Below, in pieces: positions 46,214 to 58,099 of a stretch of 64,000 nucleotides of DNA. This stretch comes from Boletus sp. NGJ. Its lineage: Eukaryota > Basidiomycota > Agaricomycetes > Boletales > Boletaceae. A model generated the notes under the pieces. That model searched no databases, was not told the DNA's origin, and was given only the letters and a program-made list of their open reading frames with translations. Position numbers and translations under genes: made by a program. Numbering within the stretch: position 1 is the first letter of the stretch; each line of letters opens with the position of its first letter. The DNA lies in assembly GCA_019096195.1 (NCBI GenBank), contig JAGTXK010000273.1:124001-188000 (forward strand), written 5' to 3'.

Positions 46214-48790
46214 ATGGCTGACCTCTATCCTTCAGGCCGTCACAGTAGCGATCGCAGGTCAATGTTGTCATCAAATGAAAATATACCGTCTACCATGGGG
46301 TGGGAACCAGACCCTTCCAACGAAAGTGAGCATCTCGACATGTTACGTCCCGTCAAAATAATGTTAACCATGGATTTGTCACAGCGCTTCTCCACAGCGA
46401 GACTCAGGATCATTCCCCAACTTGGGGCGAGTGTACCCTTCGCTATCTGTGCTATGGTCTCCATGTTTTCCTCGTCGCCATCCACGTTGTACTCGTCGGA
46501 ATGTTGTTCACCCACCCGGAGCATTCGTTCTCGGTCTCGATCAACAACACGGGTGCGACTATTGCCTTAAGGATATTTCTCCATGCGTTTTACTTGGTAC
46601 GTTTGTACGACCTTTGTTGGTGGATGATGGTGTGACGGCTGTACCGGTTAGATATACACGCAGTTCTGGTGCTCTTGACACAACAACATGCGTTATCCGC
46701 CCTCATGGCACAGCGGCAAAAGCTCACGGCCGTACACGATATATCTGGTGCATGGAATGGAATCGGGGCTGCAATCAGTGCTCTATGGCAGCAAACCAAG
46801 GTCACATCCTCGCCATCAGCATTAGTCTTGGTCTTCATATACTTGAGCTGCATCTCGGGCTTGCATATCATCTCATCCTCCGTCATCCAATTTGAAGCCT
46901 TCAACAATACTGTCACGAGCATTGTTCCGTCCTCATCAGCATGGACCTCCTCATCCGTCGATCTCTCCACTGTTAATTGGGATGTCGTCGGACCACTGAT
47001 GGTAATGTCGCCACTACTACCAACTGCCAAGGGCCTATCTGGAAGCACTCTGTTTGATGTGCCATTGACTGATGATGCTTACACTGGGGCTGTTGTGGAT
47101 GCAACCGCCATCAGTGCCGAGTGTGGTCTACTTTCAAATCTTTCAGTTGGCACATGGAACTCAACTGATGGTCTTGATTATGTCAATGTCAATGTCAATG
47201 GGCTTGGTGAGGTTGATTTTCAAGTGCAAGGTATGTAGGTTCCACAAGCTTTATCCTCTTAGTACTAAACATATAAAAACAGTAGTAGTGAATTCAGTAT
47301 TGTTTATGGACTTTACTCTGCTCGAGACCTCTGTGAGTGGTTCCTAGATTATTCTGTATAAATGTTTATGAATGTGTTCTAGTCCTGTTCAATGTGTAAC
47401 AACTATGCTATCTATCAGGTCACTACTGCAATAGGACTGGGCAATCAGACTGGTGAGGTCTTTCAGGTGGATCTTGAGGGCCCACCACTTACATGTGAGT
47501 TCTGGGTGAACCTTAGACTAGACTTAACTCATTTCTCATTAGTAACTGGTGAACCTTTCAATATTTCAACCACATCCTGATTAGGCTTGACTCACCTTTC
47601 ATTAGAAACTGGTGGCCTGTTCAATATTTCATTCACATCACATTTTGTTGCATGTACTCTAAATGCAACAACAACTTCTCTTTATCTTTCCATGCAGGAT
47701 GGAAAGGTCACCAATACAGAATCACTGCCTAACAACTCTAAAGAAGCTGAACCTTGGACTGTTTGGTCATCAGGCAATACCACAGAGTTGACTCAAATGG
47801 TATGTAGATGTATTCTGCCTGTACTGTCTATTGGCTAAATGGTATAATTTAGTTTAACATTGCTGAGGCCACAACACAGGAAATTGCATGTCAAGGCCTA
47901 CAATTCCCTGCAGGAAGAGTGGAATGTGCTTCTATATCTCATCCTGATAGGTAAGTATTTCCTTTGTTATATATCTATCTCTTAAATTACCTGGAAACTG
48001 ATGCTTCCAAACAGATATGTAAATTATGTGCTGGGTATTCCATGGGTCCCTTTAAGGCAGACAATCATAGCAACACCAGCATCACCAATAACTCTGGAGA
48101 AAAATGACATGGAAAATGCAATTGCACAAACTGCAGCAGCACTTATATGGTTGGGTATGTGATCAGCCAACTTTTAATACTCTTACTATCAACTATGTAC
48201 ATTGATCATGGTTGCATAATAAACAGCAGGTGCAGTTGGAGTTGATGATGGGGGTTTTCAGCAAGATCAAGGGGGAAGCTCAATAAGCTATGATATTCTT
48301 GTATTCAGATTGAATGTATGTGTATGTTTATCTTTTATTTCTTTCCAAGCTGATTTCCAGCCCTTTCCACAGGTAAACACTACACCTGTAAGTTTTCTCC
48401 AATATTATGTGCAAAACATGATATAACTATATGAAGGTTGCTTTTGGCTTGTTTGCTTCATCCATGCTCTTGGCAACCATGGTTTGGATGTTTCATCATA
48501 CACAACCAACACATTCCAAGGCATCAATAACCAGCCCTAATACTTTGGGATTGATCTATATTTCTGCCCACTCCATTGCCCTACAAGATTTTATGAAGAC
48601 TGGCAATTCTCTACCAGACCAATTGAGGCTAAAGGGAATGAAAGCTGAAGCTTGTCTTGCTGACATGAAATCTGAACCAATCAGAGTTCTTGGAAGTACA
48701 GATCATAACCTTCAGATAGATGCAAAGGTCCATGCCTCTAGTGGGCATATCTTAGAAGGTTCATCTCAGTTCATTCTAGTATTCAACTAG
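46214..48790 (+). CDS. multi-pass membrane protein with large extracellular domain, paralog A
   Basis: ATG 46214 (MADLYPSGRHSSDRR) is followed by a GTGAGC donor (46331) and an exon from about 46387 with two hydrophobic helices. Then come QKLTAVHDISGAWNGIGAA, a third helix (ALVLVFIYLSCISGL), an Asn/Ser/Thr-rich extracellular domain (many N-X-S/T sites) over several small exons, a last helix VAFGLFASSMLLATMVWM and a cytosolic tail to 48790. The function is unknown. After about 47.24 kb the same gene continues in AT-rich, CpG-free sequence while the reading frame stays open. A 65-base tandem duplication lies at 47507-47640. Exact exon joins in the 3' half are approximate. Confidence 0.6.
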
Positions 48791-48822
48791 TAATAAATCA
48801 ACACAAATTTACATTTCCTTGT

Positions 48823-50994
48823 AGGACAATTCCCCATGCATTGGTTATGCTATGGTCTTCATGCTGTCCTCCTTGCATGCCATGTGGTTTTAATTCTATT
48901 CCTCATCAAGCATCCAGAACATGATGTTACAATGACAACTGACAACTCTTTGGTCACAACAACTCTAACTATATCTCTTCAGGCATTCTATGTGGTAGGT
49001 CCTTCACTATATTTCATTTGCCTCAAAGAATTGAATTTTATTCTTAAATTCAGCTATACACTGCTGGACTGGTATTCATTACACAGCAACTAGCCATATC
49101 AGCTATTATTGCACAAAGGCATTGTTTGACAGCAGTGCATGATATTTCTGGAGCATGGGCTGGCATTGGAGCTGCTGTTTATGCTCTTTGGCAGCAAACC
49201 AAAGTAGCATCATCCACTTGGACCATGCTGGGTGTGGTATCCTACCTGGCATGTGTCTCTACTCTTCAGACAGCCTCCACTACCATCATGCAGTTCACAG
49301 CTTTCAACAGTTATTCCATCATTCCTGTCCAGTCACAAATGACCTGGCCAAATTCAACTGCTCTAGTAAATGTATCCTGGGGGAATACATTTTATGAAGG
49401 TTTACCACCAAGTGGTTTGCTTTCCAACATTCAGACCATTGGTCTGCTCAACAATACACTTTATGATACTTTAACCACCATTGATTCCAGCTTTACAAAT
49501 GCCACTGTGAATGCAACATCCCTTCAATCCAATTGTGGGCTATTGTCAAATCTCACCTTCTCTAATTTGGGTCCACAATATCTCAACTTTTCTAATGATG
49601 GCATTGGTTCTGGATACTTTGTACTAAATATTAGTGATACTGGTGGTAGGTTTTTCATATTAAGAATCACAAATTATGAATTATTGATGGCCCTTACATG
49701 TTCTAGATGGCTTTGGTCCATCAGTACCCACTCAAGTTACAAGAAACCAAATTGTCCTTCTGTCAAACAATGATGACCAAAATCTGGTACTTTCATCTCT
49801 GCAATAGCTTCTCATGTAGAAAACTTACATTTTTCCAGAATTCCACTTATTTGTTTTTTCTGATTACAACCAATGTTGAATGGAATGGATCAATCCCTGA
49901 AAGTGCAATCAATCTCAGTGTTAACATTGCAACAGGTACCTGTCAAATATCTTTTTTTTTCTGAGCATTTCACTTACAGTATTTGGCTACAGATGAGAAT
50001 CCAATCATGGCATATCTTGCTGCATGCAGTCTGTCAACACAATCCATCAATGCCACACTAAACATCCAGGCTGGCACTCTTATTCCAAATCCAGTTCAAG
50101 CAAGTTCACAACCTTGGAAGCTATGTGTTCCAGGAATGGAAGATGATCTAGAGCTTTCTTTGCTTGTAAGATAAATGTGGTCTCATGTGAAAATAGCTTT
50201 CTGACATAGATGGTTAGGCCAATGAAATATTATCCAGTTCTGCATTTGGCATCTGCCCACAAAATGGATATACAACATGCTTAATGAATAACAAGTATGC
50301 TTCAATTTGATCAGCTTTTATTGGTCAGACCCTACTAACTACTGTGAATAGTACATCACTCTCAGCAGCAAATAGTTCCCTTTATCCACTTACTCCAGAC
50401 CAGTTGCAGCAGGCTATTGAAGAGTCAGTAGCAGCAATAATTTGGACAGGTAAGTAGTTGCACATTTAATATATCTTATTACTATCTATCTGTTATCCTT
50501 CTAGCTGGTCAACTGGGATCAAACCAAGGAGGATTTGATCGCATGACAGGTGAAAGTCAAGTCACACAAGTGATTACTGAATGGAGATTGAATGTGAGTG
50601 AAACAAACACAATGAAGTGTTTTTTGCTGAAGTAGAATGCTTGACAGATCAATACAGTTCCAGTTTGAGTTGTATCTATATCTCAATTTACAAAGACCTT
50701 ATTTCCCTTTAGGTTGCATTTGCTTCAACAGCATCACTGATTCTCTTCATATTGGTATTATGCTTGATCAGAATCCCCTCAAAATGGCCACAGAATGGTA
50801 GATCCATTACTGGACTAAGTGTTTTGGAGACACTCTGGGTTGCAGCACGTTCCCAAACTCTATGTGAAAACATGGTAGATCTCAATGATCCATCACTAGA
50901 TGACCTAAGAAGGGCAGGAATGTTCAAAGTGTGTCTCAGCAATATTAGAGGCTCTCAATCCAATGAAGCTGAGAGTGTGACCTTCCTGGAATGA
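48823..50994 (+). CDS. membrane protein paralog B, apparently lacking its own first exon
   Basis: The exon beginning after TTCCTTGTAG (48824) encodes WLCYGLHAVLLACHVVLILF, the equivalent of exon 2 of paralog A. CLTAVHDISGAWAGIGAAVY, a Ser/Asn-rich extracellular domain (NATVNATSLQSNCGLLSNLT), LQQAIEESVAAIIWTAGQLG, a last helix (ASTASLILFILVLCLI) and the tail NEAESVTFLE follow, with stop at 50994. Only about 45 bases separate it from the stop of paralog A, leaving no room for exon 1 or a promoter. It is AT-rich and CpG-free yet mostly open: one 215-codon stretch lies at 49126-49773. It may be expressed as a fusion with A, or be a decaying duplicate. Confidence 0.5.
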
Positions 50995-52259
50995 AAAGAG
51001 GTGAGCTTTTCATCCATTCTTGTTCTATGAGCAGCTAGATATTTTTGCCATGACTGACACAGAATTCAAATTTGTACTGCAATCAGCATGCAAATGATGC
51101 CTGATATCTTTCTATTATTTCTGATATGCAAATACTTGTTTTCTTGTCATAGAATTGCAATCATTCATTTTTGGTTGATCATAAATCATAATGGCCTTCT
51201 GGACAGCTATTGAGAGGGATCCAACTCACAACCAACCATGTTTGATCATGCAAGAGCCTCAAGAATTAGTTGAGTACCTGTAGTGAATAGTGACTTTCCA
51301 ATGGCATGGGCCCACTATGCAGGAAGTCCAGTGGTGTAGATAAGATAACACATGGTCAAATTGTTGAAGACTACAGTGATGATATACTTCATGCACAACT
51401 AGAATGCCACCTCTATATCCTAAACCGATGGGTTATATTATATATCTCCAGATACCTAAGGAGCAACATAAGCATGAAACTTGACTCTGAGTCAAGCAAT
51501 ATGTGCCTCCAAGTTCATTAACTATGGATTTTCCCAGTAAACTGGCCAATTCAAGGTGCCACTGTGAAATTTATCTTGATAAGAACAATCTGTTAGAGTG
51601 AAAGCCAAAAATATACATAATATCCTCATGGCTATGAATAGATGCTGGTAAATATGCTGATCCAGTAGTGGTTGGGAGATCAAAATCCTACCTAACCTCT
51701 GGAAAAAAAAAAAGCAGGCATATTATGATGCTCCTAGGAATATGCTGAGGTTAGCAACAACAAAGGTTTATAACTGATGATTAAAACCAAGAGCCTTACA
51801 GTTCCAAGTAGTCTGGATGCTCAACCATGGTAAGGTGACTGGAAGAATAAAGTGGCCACTAAAAGCATAGCATCATGATATAGTTTTATTGCAGTGCAAC
51901 ACATTTGTCATTCAGTTCATTACATTGACCATAAAAACTTGGAATGTCAGATTTGCATAGATGATGCTGAATAAGATGCAAGAAGCAGCATCTCAAACCT
52001 CAGTACCTAGTGCATTGTGAAGTACATTGATGAGTTGATAGATACTGTATATATACACTCAAACTATGTATGAGATTCAAAGTAATTAGAACTAGGTTTC
52101 TATGAGTTGGAATAATTCCCATCAAAGCTCTGGGCAATCAAGCATATATTGTGACTGAGGCCACACTCTTGGTTAATTGTGAGTGTACTGTATGTGTTGC
52201 TGACTGGGCACCTGATGTATCTTAAATAGTCCAGGTGAGTGGCCATAGCATACAGTATA
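50995..52259. other. AT-rich intergenic DNA
   Basis: No gene, repeat family or RNA gene recognised. Almost no CpG. Confidence 0.5.
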
Positions 52260-53868
52260 CAGTGGCTCAAAAAACTGTCCACATGTTTGGTCATTTTTCA
52301 CTAAATGCATTATTCCCCAATAACCCCTAACCCTTACCCTAACATATAGGTGTATGAAATAAAGCACTGACCCTTGGCTTTCTATCCATCAAGGTTTTAA
52401 GACATATGAATAAGAATTGATGAACTGGCGGCCATTTCAAAACAATGACTCATTCGGACAGTTTTTTGACTCTAAATTTATCTAGGTATCTAGTACTTGG
52501 TATGAGCTCCTTTGGCCTTGATAACTGCTTTGATCCTTCTAGGCATACTTTCTATCCATTTCTGACACTGTTCCTCATCAATCTTTCCCCACTGCTCCAC
52601 TACTCTTTCCCACAATTGATGAATACCTGTAGGAGCATTTTCATAACCTGAGAGGCATATCTTGAGGTGATTCCAAGTATGTTCAATGGAATTAAGGTCT
52701 GGAGATTGTGCAGGCCAGTCCAGAAGCTTGATTTCTTGCTCTTCAAACCATCTTTGGGCTCTTTTAGAGGTATGCTTGGGATCATTATCTTGTTGAAAGA
52801 TAATGTCATCTTCTGGAATTCCAGATTCCTCCATGCTTTGTAGCAACCCCTGCTCCAATATGGCCACATACTGTTCAGCATCCATTCTCCCCTCCACCTC
52901 ACTCAAAATCCCCACTCCATTCCACCCTATGCAGCCCCATACCATCAGTGAATCTCCTCCAAACTTGACTGTGCCTTGGATCTCTCTAGCAATTAGCCCC
53001 TCTCCTTTCTTTTTCCACACATACTCTTGCCCATCTGACCCAATCCTACTTATCTTGGTCTCATCTGATTATATAACTCTCTTCCAGTCCTTCACAGTCC
53101 AATGCTGGTACTTGAGAGCAAAGGCTAATCTTCTTTTCTTATGACCACTAGAAAGCAGTGGCTTTTTCTTCTTTATCACAGCCTTTAAGGAGGCTTCCTT
53201 GAGAGTATTTCTAACAGTCTGAGGACAGACAGGGGTATCAATAATGGTATTGATGTATTGGGCAGCATGAACAGCATTCCTGGCCTTGCTAGTAATAATT
53301 TGCTGGACAATAGCTCTTTTGTTGGTAGAGGTAAGCTTGGAAGGACAGCCATCAAGAAGCCTAGTCTTCTCTGGCTGGAGTTCCTGAAGCACTTGGCATA
53401 CTGTAGACTTCTCTAGGCCAGTTTGGGCAGAGATTTTCCTAGAGGAAAGCCCATGAGAGGAGAGAGAGATGATATTGTTTCTTTGAAAGATGGAAATGGA
53501 TTTTATGGTGATGGTGGAAAAATAAACATGGAATGATGGAGTTTATATATGTTGTCTGACACTCAGTTACATAATGGTGACATAATAAAAGCCTTACCAA
53601 ATGTATGTAACCATATTACAGCATGCTAGGGTCCAATATATGTAATCAAAACTTAGAGTCAAAAAACTGTCCGAATGAGTCATTGTTTTGAAATGGCTGC
53701 CAGTTCATCAATTCTTATTCATATGTCTTAAAACCTTGATGAATAGAAGGCCAAGGGTCAGTGCTTTATTGCATACATCTATATGGTAGGGTAAGGATTA
53801 GGGATTATTTGGGAATAACATGTTTAGTGAAAAATGACCAAACATGTGGACAGTTTTTTGAGCCACTG
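52260..53868. mobile_element. Tc1/mariner element 3 with about 225-bp TIRs
   Basis: TA at 52258-52259 and 53869-53870 flank ends that both begin CAGTGGCTCAAAAAACTGTC and match for about 225 bp with few differences. The inside is a minus-strand transposase. The well-matched ends suggest a relatively recent insertion. Confidence 0.9.
52490..53515 (-). pseudogene. Tc1-family transposase of element 3 (DD34E), nearly whole
   Basis: One frame of about 340 codons carries a helix-turn-helix (SRKISAQTGLEKSTVCQVLQ), a second DNA-binding part (CPSKLTSTNKRAIVQQ), the first catalytic Asp in SDETKISR, the second in FQQDNDPKHTSK and the Glu in SPDLNSIEHTWNHLK. Length and motif spacing are normal. One in-frame TAA just before SDETK replaces an expected Trp codon, and the start region reads ATA rather than ATG, so this copy would not make a full enzyme. 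It is the best preserved of the three Tc1 elements here. Confidence 0.85.
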
Positions 53869-53870
53869 TA

Positions 53871-54814
53871 TCACAAAAATGATCAAATGTATGATGTATT
53901 GACCAACCTTGATTTCTTCAGCTGCATTCATCATCTTCTTTCATATAGATCCCTACAATGTCCTCAACATTGGGTGGATGATGTTGCCTTTATCCCCTTG
54001 ATGAGCAGCAACACTTGTCAATCTAGTTAATAAAGATTATCACCAGGTGATATTGAAACAACACACAATATAGAGTTCCTAAATGAAGGATTGTATTATT
54101 GTATGCAGACAAGATGGAGTCAGGTGCAGTTAACTATATTACAGATCTAATTCAAATCAGTGTTTGCTACACAACACAGTTTAGCACACAAGAAGACTCC
54201 ACTCTTCTGAAAATCTCCAACTGTTTCTGTGTGGCTGACATCAACTTTGAATTTTGAACTCTGCTCCACAGGCAAGGTGACAATTGGTGTGCACTAACTC
54301 TATTATATCTCAAGGAAGCTAGCTTGGCATAACAATCACCCCTTTCAGATTGTCAACTGTCTGAGGGAATTGATATGGCCATTAGCCTGGGTGTTATGAA
54401 GGTTTAGTGGATGATCCATTCTTGGGTAGAAACCACGCAGAGTCATCATGGCTTCTTATCATTAGTATTCTGACAATTGCCACAATAGGGATAGGATCCT
54501 TTTGCTTGGTCAGCTTTTCACTTTGAGCTTACAAGAGGGTTGGTGGCATGGTTTGTTGAGTGGGCATTCATCATTGGAGATGTAATGAAGGGAATCAGAG
54601 TGCACAAGATCTGTGAGATCAACTTTTGCCATCAAATGTTGTGAACAGTGAAGGAACTTCATACAGTAAGAAAGCAGATGAACTCCTGTTTGGGGCAGGT
54701 TAAAGTAATCCAGAGAGAGGATGGTCAGACATACACTGGATGTTGATCTCGACAGATGCAATGGATATGAAATAAAGTTCAATGACAGGGCCAACAAAAA
54801 AAAAAAGGGAAAAA
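53871..54814. other. AT-rich DNA up to the inverted duplication
   Basis: No gene seen. The last 20 bases hold an A-run (T-run on the minus strand) that should act as the RNA polymerase III stop of the tRNA gene. Confidence 0.5.
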
Positions 54815-54898
54815 TCCGACCTGCCTGGCTCGAACAGGCGACCTCAAGATGATTTTATCCATTACAGTCTCGCGCTCTTCCAACTGAGCTAAGGTCGG
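54815..54898 (-). tRNA. tRNA-Tyr (GUA) with 11-base intron, left copy
   Basis: Cloverleaf on the minus strand: acceptor CCGACCT/AGGTCGG, D stem GCTC/GAGC, anticodon stem CGAGA/TCTTG with anticodon GTA, T arm GCCTG-TTCGAGC-CAGGC, discriminator A. An 11-base intron (TGGATAAAATC) sits one base after the anticodon, the usual place for eukaryotic tRNA-Tyr introns. A T-run follows. It is identical over 84 bases to the right copy. Confidence 0.95.
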
Positions 54899-55035
54899 CC
54901 GTTCGTACTCATCGTTCCATGCCTTCTTGCAGCAAAGTGCCAGCAAAGACTCGAAATGAACACCATAAACAGCGACAAACACCGTCCTCGGCGTGTCATA
55001 CGCCTGCGGAACCTTTCGAAATTTCAAGCTGCAAT

Positions 55036-55471
55036 ATGGCCCGTGCACAACGCGTCGCCATCTACGCCTCTGCTTTCGTTCTCGTCTACTTCCTCGCCTT
55101 CCTCGCCGTCCTTCCCGTCCCCTTCCTCGCCCCACACATTGTCGCCCAACTCCTACCCGTTGTGCGTGACCCGTCGTGTTCGGGATCCGAATCGAGCTAA
55201 CCTCCGAGCCGATGCTTGTATAGATTCCTTGGTGGCTACTCGTTTCCTTTGGGGCCTACTCCCTCGCATCTCTCGGTTGGGGACTGTTCACCTTTCAGGA
55301 CTGTCCCGACGCCTATCACGAGTTGCTCAAGGTGACCCCACTTTGTCTCAAGCTTTTACCCGCGGACTTAAACTCACGACCCTCGCCTCCCCATCCATCT
55401 TACATCCGACTGTGCAGGAAATCAACAATGCCAAGAGCGAACTAAGAGGGAAAGGCGTCACTGTGGACTAG
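55036..55471 (+). CDS. DPM3: dolichol-phosphate mannosyltransferase subunit 3
   Basis: Exons 55036-55161, 55224-55331 and about 55418-55471 encode 95 residues. Two hydrophobic helices (VAIYASAFVLVYFLAFLAVL and WWLLVSFGAYSLASLGWGLF) are followed by TFQDCPDAYHELLKEI and the Lys-rich, coiled-coil-like NNAKSELRGKGVTVD end typical of DPM3. In the ER membrane DPM3 anchors the catalytic DPM1 through this C-terminus for dolichol-phosphate-mannose synthesis, which feeds N-glycans, O-mannosylation and GPI anchors. Length and all conserved positions are normal, so this is the working copy. It lies 137 bp from the divergent tRNA-Tyr and tail-to-tail with the MDR gene. Confidence 0.9.
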
Positions 55472-55652
55472 CTGGGTTACGGATCTTTGTATATCCTTCC
55501 TCGCCTGATGCCCATGCTCTCGTGACCCCTCGACCGTATCGTCAGAACGTGTGTCCATGCGCTCGACCAAGTCATAAAATACAAATCCATTAATGAAATG
55601 ACTAGACCATACCATGTCATACCCCCGATTTGCCCGGACATCCGACACCACG

Positions 55653-57006
55653 TCACTCGACCTTGACAACCACCTTACCTGTCGCCCGGCCCGTCATTAT
55701 CCTATCATACGCATCCAGCGCCGATTCGAATTGATATGTCGAATCCACGTAGGTACGGAGTGTACCTGTTCCCAGAGTCATAAAACGCATCGAGTCAGTG
55801 ATGCGTGTTCAGCTTGACCAAAGAACCCACCTCGTTCGATCAACGTGCACAACATCTCCGTATCCTCCTTTCTATTCGTCACGTGGATGAACCTACTCAA
55901 GGATGCAGTCAGCATCCATCACACAGCCCCACCCAGGCAACTCACCTCCACGGCGTCGACACGCCTCCCAAAAAGGATGGTCTCAATATCGCACCTGTCC
56001 ACCGCCCCACCGTACCCAACAATCCCTTTTTATCAGTCCAAGGACCGGTGGTCGCATAGACAGCTCCCTTTTTCACATATGCGTCCGATTTGACGTATAT
56101 TGCGGTGTCCGACGTCCCCGCTGCGTCAAACACCATGGAAAACGGTGGGTTCGGCGGGTTAGCGAGAAGTTGCTCAGCAATAGGCTGGGCAGTGTAATCA
56201 AGGAAGGTGTCTGCACCGACGCTGCGCACAAACGATTCGTTTCGCGCCGAGGCAGAGGCAGTAACACGAAGTGAGAGCGCTTTGGCGAGTTGGATCGCAT
56301 AGATACCCACGGAGGTGGAACCTCCGTTGATGAAAATCGACTGCTGGTTGTCGGGGCTTGGTGCGGGCGTGTTCGCGAGCGCACGGGCGGGGTCGTATCC
56401 GCCCAGACGGAGGGCTTGTGTCGCCGTCGATGCAGCGAGGGGGAGGGCTGCAGCTTCCTCCCAGGTGAGCTTGGTGGGCTTGAGTGTGACGTTCGCCTCA
56501 GGGAGGGTGGCGTATTGAGCGAGTGCGCCCTGACGGGAGGTGTATTGGAGGGCTTTAGTGTCGGGATGAGTAGGATGAATGAGACGAAGAGGGAGGGAAA
56601 GGGATAGGACATACAAACGGGAATATATCCAATGACTTCGTCCCCGTCGGAAAACGACGTGCCGTTCGCGTTGGCGATCACGCCTGCAAGATCATGCTCT
56701 GGGATTAGGTTTTTCGACAACATAGTTGGCAATGTGCCCATGAATTTCCACCCTCTGTGAGCGTGTGGTCCCAGCCGACGGAGGTCATGTCAGAACACAA
56801 AAGGACAGTGGAAAGAAAGCCAAAGGGTATGTATGTACGCACACTGGATTGAGCGCCGCAGCGCGTATCCTCACGAGCACCTCTCCCGGCTTCGGCCTCG
56901 GGACTGGACAGTCTGTCTTGAACACCAACGCATCGCGGGGTTTACCTTGTTTTACGACTATCCAAGCTTTCTGCGTGGTTGGTATCGTGTTGTCGCTGGA
57001 AGACAT
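55653..57006 (-). CDS. MDR-family oxidoreductase (quinone/enoyl reductase type)
   Basis: ATG 57006 (MSSSDNTIPTTQKAWIVVKQ) is followed by exon 1 to 56843, exon 2 from 56754, a large exon at about 56.54-55.95 kb and two short last exons to the stop at 55653. The N-terminal GroES-like part has PGEVLVRIRAAALNPV and EHDLAGVI; the Rossmann part has a nucleotide-binding INGGSTSVGIYAIQLAKAL and SVGADTFLDY; the end is DRIMTGRATGKVVVKVE. No catalytic-zinc Cys/His set is visible, so it is an NAD(P)H-dependent zinc-free reductase, like fungal trans-enoyl reductases of the toxD type. The substrate is unknown. Its 3' two-thirds lie in the inverted duplication; its first exons lie in the spacer. Confidence 0.8.
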
Positions 57007-57400
57007 TCCAAGTCTGAAGTTCGAATGTTTACTAGCGCGTGCGAGTCTGGATGTCGTTTGGGAGCTGGACAAGGTTGCTCGACGATACAGTATGGATCGG
57101 GTACGTGCCGGACGCCGGCCAAACGTTGGCTTATGAATTTGATGGGCTTGCGCGTCTCTTTACTGCTCAGCTTCATTGAATGTGACACGACTCTCCGATT
57201 TGATGTGCTAACTTGTACAATCGCCGACACATACACCTAGAGCATATTTTGAATGTGCCGACCGAATCACCACATTTACACCAGTCTACACCGCAAGCAT
57301 TGCCCAATGTACCCTCGGTGAAAATCTAAGGAATAGGACACGTTTTTTGTTTTGTCTGTTTTGCTGAAAAATACCCAACATGTCACCCAATATTCTTTTC
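57007..57400. other. central spacer of the inverted duplication
   Basis: Upstream region of the MDR gene. No further gene seen. The duplicated arm resumes at 57401. Confidence 0.5.
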
Positions 57401-58099
57401 GCCCTCCCCCTCGCTGCATCGACGGCGACACAGGCCCTCCGTCTCGGCGGATACGATCCAGTGCCCTCGCGAACGCCCGCGCCCGCACCAAGCCCCGACA
57501 GCCAGCAGCCGATTTTCATCAACGGAGGTTCCACCTCCGTGGGTATCTATGCGATCCAACTCGCCAAAGCGCTCTCATTCCGTGTTACTGCCTCTGCCTC
57601 GGCGCGAAACGAATCGTTTGTGCGCAGCGTCGGTGCAGACACCTTCCTTGATTACACTGCCCAGCCTATTGCCGAGCAACTTCTCGCTAACCCGCCGGAC
57701 CCACCGTTTTCCATGGTGTTTGACGCAGCGGGGTCTTCGGACACCGCAATATACGTCAAATCCAATGTATATGTGAATGTATGTGACCGCCAGTCCTTGG
57801 GCTGATAAAAAGGGATTGTCGGGTATGGTGGGACGGTGGACAGGGGGCGGTGTTGAGACCGTCGTTTGTAGAAGTGTATCGACACCGTGGAGGTGAGTTA
57901 GGTGGGCGGGGCTGTGTGATGGATGTTGACTATATCCCTGGGTAGGTTCATCCAAGTGGTGAATAGAAAGGAGGATACGAAAATATTGTGAACATTGATC
58001 GAACGAGGTGGGTTCTTTGAGTCCAGCTGAACACCTTCGTTTGGACACATCACTGACTCGATGCGTGGTATGACTCTGGGAACAGGTACACTCGTACCT
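57401..58099 (+). pseudogene. MDR reductase copy, 5' truncated (right arm)
   Basis: Homology to the gene at 55653-57006 begins abruptly at 57401 within the large exon. The Rossmann part is intact (LPLAASTATQALRLGGYD, INGGSTSVGIYAIQLAKAL, SVGADTFLDY) but the GroES-like N-terminal domain is missing. After YVKSN the frame is lost, and the last exons carry stops and small indels. The 3' end fuses directly into the DPM3 copy at about 58100, about 180 bp being absent compared with the left arm. It cannot make a working enzyme. Confidence 0.85.

Noticed and set aside
52315-52345. CCCCTAACCCTTACCCTAAC resembling telomere repeats
   Set aside because: It lies inside the TIR of Tc1 element 3 and recurs in altered form in the other TIR, so it is element sequence, not a telomere relic.
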